From NCBI GenBank assembly GCA_021827805.1, contig JAKAUG010000099.1, positions 1-7,264 on the forward strand: a stretch of 7,264 bases of DNA, given 5' to 3'. Below are positions 1-5,946 of the stretch, in pieces. The position numbers and the translations under genes are program-made. The first letter of the stretch is position 1. Every line of letters starts with the position of its first letter. Origin of the DNA: Bacillota bacterium. GTDB taxonomy: Bacteria > Bacillota > Sulfobacillia > RBS10-35 > JAJYVN01. A model generated the notes under the pieces. The model saw only the letters and a list, made by a program, of their open reading frames with translations. It did no database searches and was not told the origin of the DNA.

Positions 1-531
1 CAACATGTCCTCTGTGCTGTCGAACGCGGTGCCGCCCAGGTCCACCTGGGTCCTGCGTCCCAGGGCAACGAACATCGGACACGGCTGTCCGGGCCTACAC
101 ACCGGAGGGTCGGCTGGCAACCGCAGGCCACCGGGATCGCGTGCACCGCCAGGACCGTGCCCTCCACGATGGCGCGGCACCCGACAGCAGCTCGACGCCG
201 CAGGGTCCGGCAAGGATGCCTGCCGGGGATACGCTGACGTGCCAGAGGGTGCCGCGGCCGCCCAACCGCAAGCGGAAGCCCGCTCCCAGCGGCAGCGGCA
301 CGGTGTCTCCGTTGTCCGCAACCGTGACGTCGTTTGGTGTGCTCAGCACCCTGGATCCGTTTCCTGGTACCGGCCGAGCGGTCTGGACGGTGCCATCCGC
401 ACGGGCGGCACCACCGCTGAGGCCGCAGTTTGGGACGGTTGTCCGCTGGAGGTTTGCGCCACGCTGGCCCAGCGCCCAAGGAGCGCGGCGGGCACGATGG
501 CCCCATTTGTGATCCGGAGAAGTCTACGCAC
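1..531 (-). pseudogene. Remnant of a secreted chagasin (I42)-like beta-sandwich protein, frame-broken and cut by window edge
   Basis: No single frame is coding across this stretch, but three minus-strand segments read like one protein. A GTG at 531 opens a basic then hydrophobic stretch (VRRLLRITNGAIVPAALLG) resembling a signal peptide. From about 410 another frame gives VTVADNGDTVPLPLGAGF and LWHVSVSPAGIL, the pattern of N-terminal strands of chagasin-type protease inhibitors (DNG, then alternating hydrophobics, then W). Near 190 the next frame reads CRAIVEGTVLAVHAIPVACG, and from about 115 to the left edge a third reads ADPPVCRPGQPCP, like the cysteine-rich end of bacterial members of that family. 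At least three frame changes are needed. The family call rests on pattern recall and is tentative; the region could also be non-coding. The 3' end lies outside the window. Confidence 0.3.
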
Positions 532-725
532 GGTGCCACCCCGCTTGGTCCGGACGGGGTGCGCGGGTGTCGTCCGCGTACCCGGAGGTAGGCGAGGCTG
601 ACCAGGAGGAAGGACCACAGGCGCCTGCCCGGCCCACCGTTGGCCGCGCGGCGCAAGCGAAGAGGGCGCGGAGCATGCCGCCTTCACTTGTGCACCGCGC
701 CCTCGGGATGGCGGCGCCCGTCCGC
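532..725. other. Gene-poor gap
   Basis: I see no supportable gene here. One minus-strand frame (about 632-555) reads RRLWSFLLVSLAYLRVRGR, a membrane-segment-like stretch, but it has no convincing start, ribosome site or continuation. Open frames on both strands are proline- and arginine-rich, as expected of GC-rich shadow frames. Confidence 0.4.
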
Positions 726-1241
726 CTACCGCTGCCCTCCCTTGAGCAACCGGAGCACGCGCCTTTCCTGGTCCGCTCGCCCACCCGCAGCCAGGGCGTC
801 CCAGACGGCGCGCAGGGCATCGTGCGCCTCAGCCAGTCCCATCAGCTCCTGCCTCATCACCGCAGCGGCCGCACGCGCCGCATGCTCGGCTCGGCACGGG
901 CCGCTACCGCCCACGCACCGGCGATGATCTCGTCCGTCGAGCCGTGCGCTCCTCTCCAGGGCATCCACAGTGCGCTGCGCCACATCGCCCACGGCAACGG
1001 CCAGCAGCTCCCCGGAGAGGTGAGCCAACTCCTCGGCCACAGCCTCGGTCGGCTGGTGCTCGTGTCGCGCCACGGCCACGACCAGGGCCAGCGCGCGTGT
1101 CGCCTTGCCGCCAGCGACCTCATCGCTCAACAGCATCACCAACTCACGAAGCGCCATCTCCCGCCAAGCGCCGCCGCGCTCCACATCGCGCCGCGCTTCA
1201 CGAAAGACGCGGCGGACCTCATCGGCCATCCGATCCACCAC
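726..1241 (-). CDS. Hypothetical helical protein, possibly frame-damaged internally
   Basis: I do not recognise this protein. The GTG at 1241 is chosen because a GGGGGG run (1254-1249) sits seven bases upstream; an ATG at 1229 is the alternative. The product is 171 residues, rich in Ala, Glu, Arg and Leu, soluble, almost certainly alpha-helical (for example WREMALRELVMLLSDEVAG, then AVAEELAHLSGELLAVAVGD), with no signal peptide or membrane segment. About 20 residues (around 950-890) are unlike the rest: Gly-, Cys- and Arg-rich. Over that stretch a neighbouring frame reads TDEIIAGAWAVAARAE, which fits the helical style better. The right-hand junction lies on a tandem CTCGG repeat (885-894). 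The gene may therefore carry two compensating indels. It lies 28 bases behind the truncated HU-like gene, and its frame continues upstream into what looks like the lost C-terminus of HU. Confidence 0.55.
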   Translation of the reverse strand: MVDRMADEVRRVFREARRDVERGGAWREMALRELVMLLSDEVAGGKATRALALVVAVARHEHQPTEAVAEELAHLSGELLAVAVGDVAQRTVDALERSARLDGRDHRRCVGGSGPCRAEHAARAAAAVMRQELMGLAEAHDALRAVWDALAAGGRADQERRVLRLLKGGQR

Positions 1242-1269
1242 CGACGTGCCCCCCTTCGGTCGAGGCCGG

Positions 1270-1458
1270 CTACGTCCGCCGGCCCCCGCCAACGGCTCCC
1301 CGCTCTGCTCTGGCGTCCGAACCCACGCTCCGGCCGCGACGCCCGCCCGCGCCCAGGGCCCCGCCGACCACATCGACGATCGCATCCACCGCCTCGTCCG
1401 CCTCGCGTTTGGTCAACCCTGCCTTCTCCGCGACAAGGGGCACCAGTTCGGCCTTCAT
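1270..1458 (-). pseudogene. Truncated HU-family DNA-binding protein
   Basis: HU proteins are small dimeric nucleoid proteins that bend DNA. The first 38 residues are a clear HU N-terminus, beginning MKAELVPLVAEKAGLTKREA and covering helices 1 and 2 that form the dimer core. The usual length is about 90 residues, but this frame stops after 62, and residues 39-62 are Gly/Arg-rich with none of the DNA-binding beta-arm (no GFGTF, no RNP). A neighbouring frame downstream reads SGEPLAGAGGRSRPRPKGG, which resembles the HU C-terminal TGEPL...KAL segment, so the gene appears to have lost its middle and shifted frame. The start is well fixed: GGGAGGTGG (1474-1466) lies seven bases upstream. As written, the product could dimerise but should not clamp DNA. 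The HU assignment of the N-terminus is confident; decay versus a real short variant is inferred. Confidence 0.7.
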
Positions 1459-1526
1459 CACTGGACCACCTCCCGGAAAGCCCTGAGAGGGTGGGGAAGG
1501 GTCCTCCCCTTCAACGAGAATTTCGC

Positions 1527-1554
1527 AGTGTACCGCGCCAGCCATGAGGCTCAA
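1527..1554 (-). promoter_or_regulatory. Possible sigma-70-type promoter for the HU-like gene
   Basis: On the minus strand TTGAGC (1554-1549) and TACACT (1532-1527) are separated by 16 bases, matching the -35 and -10 consensus at four of six positions each. They would give a leader of roughly 60 bases before the HU-like start. The leader contains a 6-bp inverted repeat (GAAGGG at 1496-1501, CCCTTC at 1507-1512). Confidence 0.3.
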
Positions 1555-1675
1555 AGGGACGAACCACAGCACCGCAACCGAAAGGTGCGGGCGATGCGTG
1601 GGCGGCGTGCATGAGACCGTGGGCATATGGTCGGACCCATGCGAAATTCAGGTTCCATGGTGGGGCGGCACCTGG

Positions 1676-1696
1676 CCTGACCTGGGCTCGGTCAGG
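1676..1696. terminator. Perfect 7-bp stem-loop between hepT and the HU-like gene
   Basis: CCTGACC (1676-1682) and GGTCAGG (1690-1696) are exact inverted repeats around a seven-base loop, and two G-T pairs could extend the stem. It lies about 80 bases beyond the restored end of hepT, where a transcript of mntA-hepT could end. Neither side has a T tract, so an intrinsic terminator is not proven; an operator is the alternative. The rest of the 1459-1778 interval shows no gene I can support. Confidence 0.3.
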
Positions 1697-1778
1697 TTGA
1701 CGTCGCGACTTCCGATACAACCGCGGAGCAAGCCCACACGACCCCGCATCCTTCACCGTCGTCCGCACCCCGGGCTAG

Positions 1779-2118
1779 TCAGCCGAGCTTCACTTGGGCC
1801 AGGAGTTCGGTCAGCACGGGCAGGTCTTCTTGCACGGTCATCCATACGGTTTCGGGATCAACCCCCGAAGTACTCATGGATCAGCACATTCCGTGTCGCA
1901 ATCGCATTCCCCCAAGGAATCTCGGGGTGCGCATCCCACGTCGCCCGGCTCACGTGGCCACACGCCTCGCCGATGATTTCCAACTGCCGAACAACGGTGC
2001 TCTGCGTCTTGAGGTCTTCAAGAAACTCGCCCTCTGTCATGCCCTCCGTGAAATTCTGTGCCAGCCGGATAGCGTCAAGCGCCTCCGCGATGTAAACAGC
2101 GTCATCCCTGGCAGCCAT
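1779..2118 (-). pseudogene. hepT: HEPN-domain toxin HepT (DUF86), frameshifted
   Basis: HepT is the HEPN ribonuclease toxin of the HepT-MntA toxin-antitoxin system. Translation starts at ATG 2118 (MAARDDAVYIAEALDAIR), overlapping mntA by 17 bases, with GAGGTGG just upstream, so the pair is probably translationally coupled. The family core is intact: RQLEIIGEACGHVS, HPEIPW, and RNVLIHEYFG, which holds the HEPN RX4H motif (R76, H81) and Tyr83, the position that MntA modifies with AMP in characterised systems. Two codons later the frame stops at 1858-1860. The next frame continues the expected last helix, VDPETVWMTVQEDLPVLTEL, to a TGA at 1779. Removing one base from the G5 run on the coding strand (1862-1866) restores a 112-residue protein of normal length. 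As written, the product is 86 residues and lacks the last helix. Causes could be mutation, a sequencing or assembly indel, or slippage. Confidence 0.85.
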
Positions 2119-2404
2119 ACACCACCTCGCGGCTCCGCAGAATCCGCTCTCTGAGGTGCGGGCTGAGCCCTCTCTTGCTGACCAGATCCACCCGCCTCCC
2201 AAACACCGCAGAAAGTTGTTCCTGCATGTTCACCAGACGGAAGAGTGATGCGGTGCGGCCTGGGGCAAACTCCACCAGCACGTCCACGTCGCTGTCGGGT
2301 CCGAAGTCCTCTCGGACCACCGACCCGAACAGGGATAGTTCGACAACATTGTTCTCTTCACAGAACTGCCGTATCGCCTCAGCATTGACCACCATCGCCG
2401 CCAT
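2102..2404 (-). CDS. mntA: MNT-type nucleotidyltransferase antitoxin MntA
   Basis: MntA is the antitoxin of the HepT-MntA pair. It is a minimal nucleotidyltransferase that silences HepT by adding AMP units to a tyrosine near the HEPN active site. The 100-residue product is full length for the family. It carries LFGSVVREDFGPDSDVDVLV, in which G27-S28 and D39-x-D41 form the GS-X10-DXD metal and nucleotide site; Asp73 in RRVDLVS is a good candidate third carboxylate. The C-terminus (SPHLRERILRSREVVY) is typical of the family. The ATG at 2404 is preceded by GAGGGGGG about seven bases upstream; Met4 is a possible later start. It is the first gene of the pair, overlapping hepT. No frame damage is visible, in contrast to its partner. 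It lies 56 bases behind a helicase remnant. Confidence 0.9.
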   Translation of the reverse strand: MAAMVVNAEAIRQFCEENNVVELSLFGSVVREDFGPDSDVDVLVEFAPGRTASLFRLVNMQEQLSAVFGRRVDLVSKRGLSPHLRERILRSREVVYGCQG

Positions 2405-2460
2405 CGGCGCCCCCCCTCAAGCAGTTCTCGGCACGGTGTGCCCTCCGCGACGGTCCCAGT

Positions 2461-3439
2461 CTACTCCAAGGCTCGGTACCGCCGCGCCTCCTCCCCATGG
2501 GCCACCGCCCACCGCATGGCCCCCTTCTCCCGCACCAGGGTCAGGGTGTCGCGAGATCGGCTCACCGCCGTGTAGATCCGCGTAGGCCAGGCAGCGCTCA
2601 GCAGCTTGAAGGCGTCCCCACCCAGGGCAAAGACCACGCGGGAACTCCCCGCCCTGCGCCGTGTGGCCGGTGCGGGCGAACGCAGGCTCACGTCGCCCGC
2701 GTCCCCCGCCCAGTACGCGGCGCGGCGCACCCCGTCGCCGTCCGCATACTCCACGATGCATCTGGCCGCTCGGCCTCCAGGCCCAGCACCCTGATCCTCA
2801 CAGGTACGCCCGCCGCGATGACGATGTAGTGCTCGCCGTTGAAGACGCCCTTGGCGTAGTCGTTGCGGCCCCGGACGACACGGTTCCCGACCCAGACCTC
2901 CCGGCCCCCACCGCTGGTGCGGAGGCTTCCCGCCCGGCCTCCGCCTGAGTTCAGCATCGGGCGAAGCACCCGGTTGAGTCTGGGAACTCCCAGCGCTCCC
3001 TTGCGCATCGGCGCCAGCACCTGTGCACGTCGGCGGTCTGGGCCCGCGGCGCCAGCAGCCGCCGCCCCTTGTCCACCACGCGCGCCGCCATGGCCGCCTG
3101 CGGCGCCTCGGGCAGATGGCGCGGCGCCAGGGGAAAGGTGGCCGCGCGCCAAGCGGGGTCCCCGTCCGGCGCGCGTCCCCGGCGGCGGCGCTTCCCGGGA
3201 GAGGTGATGGAACGGCGCTCCCGACCTCACCGCCGACAAGCAGCACAGACATCCCCGCCGGCATGCCGATGACCTCGTGCATCCGCCAGGGCAGCGGGTT
3301 CCCGTCCCGTTCGAGATGCGCCGCGGCCACCCCCGGCGCGGATTCATCCCCGGGAAACCTCGCGCGCCCGCCAGCGCCGGCCCGCCGCCTGGAACACATC
3401 CACGGTGCACGACCGTCCGGATAGCACGAGGTCCCTCAT
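2461..3439 (-). pseudogene. Decayed RecD2-like SF1 helicase (C-terminal half)
   Basis: Fragments of a RecD2/RecD-type 5'-3' DNA helicase appear in order across three minus-strand frames. From about 3180: FPLAPRHLPEAPQAAMAARV and VVDKGRRLLAPRAQTADV. Then QVLAPMRKGALGVPRLNRVL, followed by VGNRVVRGRNDYAKGVFNGE, the signature of the RecD2 C-terminal region. Next come CIVEYADGDGVRRAAYW, then FARTGHTAQGGEFPR (the family's TVHKSQGSEF helicase motif), then VVFALGG and TRIYTAVSRSRDTLTLV, ending RYRALE at a TAG (2461). The break at TADV/QVLAP coincides with a CACA dinucleotide repeat (minus strand, 3025-3022); deleting one CA restores the frame. At least four frame changes are needed, and the 'EIFRQ' section between the GD-DQLP region and 3180 is missing. 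The part 3200-3439 is weaker: LLVGG and GSGAPFHHL may be relics of GDxDQLPxVGPG, and an ATG at 3439 with a strong ribosome site may be an old start. The N-terminal half is absent. Confidence 0.75.
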
Positions 3440-3509
3440 CACCGCCTCCTCCTTGCGTGGTACCCACAGACGTCCCGGAACCCGGGGGGGCGTCTCTGCA
3501 GGTGTCGCG

Positions 3510-3538
3510 TTGCTGCATGCTGCCCAGTCTCGTATACG
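3510..3538 (+). promoter_or_regulatory. Possible promoter for the solute-binding protein operon
   Basis: TTGCTG (3510-3515) and TATACG (3533-3538) are 17 bases apart, each with four of six consensus matches. The implied leader is about 220 bases, long enough for regulation. The match is modest and could be chance; the TATACG is part of a palindrome, so it also reads on the other strand. Confidence 0.22.
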
Positions 3539-3748
3539 CGATATGCCCCGTCTTCTCGCTGAGGTGGGAGACCCGCGGCGGCGAGGTTCGGGTTCCCGCC
3601 CGTGGTCGCGTCCCCCCAGCGGTGCGGGGAGTGCCTCCACTCCAGGTCGTCACGCACCGGCGGTTGGGTGACATGCCGCGATAGTAGGAGGGACGAACCC
3701 AGGGGCGGAGAATCTTGACAGCTGGTTTGACGCAAGTGCGGGCGGCGT

Positions 3749-3753
3749 GGGAG
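3749..3753 (+). promoter_or_regulatory. Ribosome-binding site that decides the binding-protein start
   Basis: GGGAG lies nine bases before GTG 3763. The upstream in-frame TTG 3715 has a GGAG only four bases away (3707-3710), and GTG 3736 has none. The 3763 start also gives a normal-length Tat signal, with the twin arginines at residues 13-14. Confidence 0.5.
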
Positions 3754-3762
3754 TTGGACACC

Positions 3763-5874
3763 GTGCGGACGAGCGGTGCAGCCGGCCCCAGTCTTGGTCG
3801 GCGTGAGGCCATCCGGCTCGGATTGACGGCCTCGGCGGGCGCGGTGGCCACATGGGCACTGTCCGCATGTGGGCCCCTGGCCAGGCCCACAGCGGCCAAA
3901 CCCGGGATCCTCCTGGTCTGGGAGCCCTGGCGCGTCGGCTGGGGCAACGGGTGGTCCGACATCTTCCACCAGTTCACGGAGCCCTTCCGCAAAGAACACC
4001 CCGGGTTGGACATCAAGGTCAGCGCCCCGAGCGCCTGGGCGAACGATACTCAGGTGGCGACCGAGATCATGGGCGGCAGCGGCCCCGATGTGTTCGCCGG
4101 GTACAGCCCGGCGCCCCTGGTCGAGGGGGGGCTCGTCCTGAACCTCAAACCTTACATCACGAAGTACGAGGTGGACCTCAGCCAGTTCGACGCCGGGCAG
4201 CTCGCCCATTTCGTGACCTCGGACGGCATCTTCGGTCTGCCCGCAGAGCTGTCCACCACCGCCGTGCTGGTCAACCAGGGGGCCATCGATGCCCAGGGTC
4301 TGGAGCGCCCCTCGCCCAACTGGACGGCCCAGGAGGCGGCCACCCTTTGGCAGGGGATGTCGCGAGGCGGGACCACCCCGCGCTGGGGTCATGCGGTCTG
4401 GATGTCCATCGCCGCAGACCTGCCCGGCAATTATCTCTGGCGCAGCTGGGGGGCGAACTTCGCCGCGCACAACTTCTCGGATACCTGCACCCTGGACAGC
4501 AAGGAGGCTCTGGACTTCGCCAACTGGTTCTACCCCCAGGTGCAGTCCGGGATCATCGCCCTGCAGGGTGCCCCCCAGACCGACTTCCTCGCCGGAACGC
4601 TCACCACGGCCACGTTCGGCAGCTGGCTGCTGCCCTGGGCGGCGATGAACCTGCAGGGCATGAACTGGGATGTGTATCCGACCCCGGCCGGTCCCGCCGG
4701 CAGCACCTCGTACGCCGGGCGCGACTACTACGCCGTCAACGTGCGCACCAAGTACCCGGAGGAGGCGGCCGCGTTCCTCATCTGGTTGACCACCAGCAAG
4801 GTGTGGCTGACATCCCTGGTTCAGCTCCTGCTCGTGGTCCCGCCGCTGCGGCCCTACTGGAGCACCTGGGTGGACGCCGTCCGCAAGGTCGCGCCGCCCC
4901 TTGTGGGCAAGAACCTGGAGGCCTTCGTCCAGCCGGCGCTGCAGGGCAAGGCCTTCGCGCACCCGGCCTTCAAGTACCAGAGTGAGAGCGCCTACACGAT
5001 CATCGGAACCTACATGCAGCAGATCGTGAATCAAACGATGACGCCAGCGGACGCGCTGCCCAAGGCGGCCGACCAGGTCAACCGTTTCGAGCAGGTGATG
5101 GCCAAGGAGGCGGTCACCCTCACCACCACCGCCAACTTGCTGCAGCAGGCCCAGGCGTCCAAGACCGCGATCAGCTTCCCCAAGCCCAGCCCGGCTGGGA
5201 TCGGCGTCCCTGACAGCACACCCCCCACGGGAGCGATCACAAGCTCCGGAGGCACCTGGACGCTGGTGGGGGATGGCAGCGACGTGTGGACCACCAGCGA
5301 CAACTGCACCTTCGCCTGCACGGCGGCGACCCTGAGCCAGGCCCGTTACACCTGCCGGCTCACCTCCCTGGTCAACCTCGACTGCCCGCACCTCAGCCCG
5401 TGGGCCAAGGTCGGGCTCATGGTGCGCCAGGATCTGAGCGACGATGCGATGATGCTGGCCCTGGTGGCCAGCGGGGGCAACGGCGTCTTTGTCGACATCC
5501 GGCCCCGGCCGGGCTCCACCGTTGCCCAGCAGAATCCGACGTCACCAACGGCCAAGGTCGGCCTGATCGGCGCCCAGGTGCTCACGCTCCCCCAGGACCC
5601 AAGCAAGCCTCACCAGAACCGCCTGGCGCACCCGATCTGGCTTCGCCTGGAGCGCGAGAATGCCACCTGGACAACCCTGACCTCCGCCGACGGCCAGAAT
5701 TGGGCCCAGGCCGGGAACCCCATGACCCTGCAGATGGCCAGCGGCTACGTGGGCCTGTTCGCTCTGGCCCACAACAGCGACTTCGGTGGACAGGGACGGA
5801 TTCGCGCGACGTTCGACAGTCTGGATTTCACCCCAACCCTGCAGGTGCAGTTGGGCGTGCCAGGAAAGCCCTGA
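3763..5874 (+). CDS. Tat-type lipoprotein: family 1 sugar ABC solute-binding protein fused to a DUF1349/LamG-like jelly-roll domain
   Basis: The 703-residue product is an exported binding protein with an added C-terminal domain. Residues 12-36 (GRREAIRLGLTASAGAVATW to ALSAC) form a twin-arginine-style signal ending in a lipobox, with Cys36 as the lipidation site, so the protein should be anchored outside the membrane. Residues about 48-470 follow the family 1 solute-binding fold: aromatic-rich first strand (ILLVWEPW), FTEPFRKEHPGLDIKV, GSGPDVFAG, GLPAELSTTAVLVNQ, FGSWLLPWA, YYAVNVRTKYPEEAAAFLIW. A Pro-rich linker (about 472-490) leads to residues 491-689, a concanavalin-like jelly roll of DUF1349 type: GGTWTLVGDGSDVWTTSDN, WAKVGLMVRQDLSDDAM, IWLRLER, TSADGQNWAQAG, YVGLFALAH, ATFDSLDF. 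The jelly roll has four cysteines near its start that could pair outside the cell. Ordinary binding proteins are about 400-450 residues, so the extension is unusual. Substrate is unknown, probably an oligosaccharide. A longer form from TTG 3715 (719 residues) is less likely. Confidence 0.9.
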   Translation: MRTSGAAGPSLGRREAIRLGLTASAGAVATWALSACGPLARPTAAKPGILLVWEPWRVGWGNGWSDIFHQFTEPFRKEHPGLDIKVSAPSAWANDTQVATEIMGGSGPDVFAGYSPAPLVEGGLVLNLKPYITKYEVDLSQFDAGQLAHFVTSDGIFGLPAELSTTAVLVNQGAIDAQGLERPSPNWTAQEAATLWQGMSRGGTTPRWGHAVWMSIAADLPGNYLWRSWGANFAAHNFSDTCTLDSKEALDFANWFYPQVQSGIIALQGAPQTDFLAGTLTTATFGSWLLPWAAMNLQGMNWDVYPTPAGPAGSTSYAGRDYYAVNVRTKYPEEAAAFLIWLTTSKVWLTSLVQLLLVVPPLRPYWSTWVDAVRKVAPPLVGKNLEAFVQPALQGKAFAHPAFKYQSESAYTIIGTYMQQIVNQTMTPADALPKAADQVNRFEQVMAKEAVTLTTTANLLQQAQASKTAISFPKPSPAGIGVPDSTPPTGAITSSGGTWTLVGDGSDVWTTSDNCTFACTAATLSQARYTCRLTSLVNLDCPHLSPWAKVGLMVRQDLSDDAMMLALVASGGNGVFVDIRPRPGSTVAQQNPTSPTAKVGLIGAQVLTLPQDPSKPHQNRLAHPIWLRLERENATWTTLTSADGQNWAQAGNPMTLQMASGYVGLFALAHNSDFGGQGRIRATFDSLDFTPTLQVQLGVPGKP

Positions 5875-5946
5875 GCGGTGTCCGTTCCGCTGCGCCGCCG
5901 GGAGGCGTGCCGCGGTGGGGGGACAGGATAGGAGCTGCGGAGCGGC

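Larger units (their letters stand above)
3440..3762. other. Divergent intergenic region
   Basis: This stretch separates the minus-strand remnants from the plus-strand genes and should hold promoters for the plus side. No gene is supported. The AAGGAGGAGG on the minus strand at about 3454-3445 is an excellent ribosome site for ATG 3439, which opens only 31 codons (MRDLVLSGRSCTVDVFQAAG...) before a stop. A perfect TTGACA lies at 3715-3720 but has no matching -10 at the right distance. Confidence 0.4.

Noticed and set aside
567..1547. A 326-residue open frame on the plus strand
   Set aside because: Pro/Arg/His/Ser-rich shadow of the HU-like and helical genes on the minus strand; the HU N-terminus and its ribosome site show which strand is coding.
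1511..1768. Short open frames on either strand between hepT and the HU-like gene
   Set aside because: Arg/Pro/His-rich composition, no ribosome sites, no family pattern; the interval is more likely regulatory or relic sequence.
3715..3720. Perfect TTGACA as a promoter -35 element, or its TTG as the start of the binding protein
   Set aside because: No -10-like sequence lies 16-18 bases downstream. As a start codon its GGAG is only four bases away, and GTG 3763 has a better ribosome site and signal length.
3439..5391. A 650-residue open frame on the minus strand, antisense to the binding protein
   Set aside because: Its composition (Gly, Arg, Pro, His rich, no domain pattern) is that of a GC-rich shadow frame, and the plus strand here encodes a clear two-domain protein. 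It has no suitable ribosome site.
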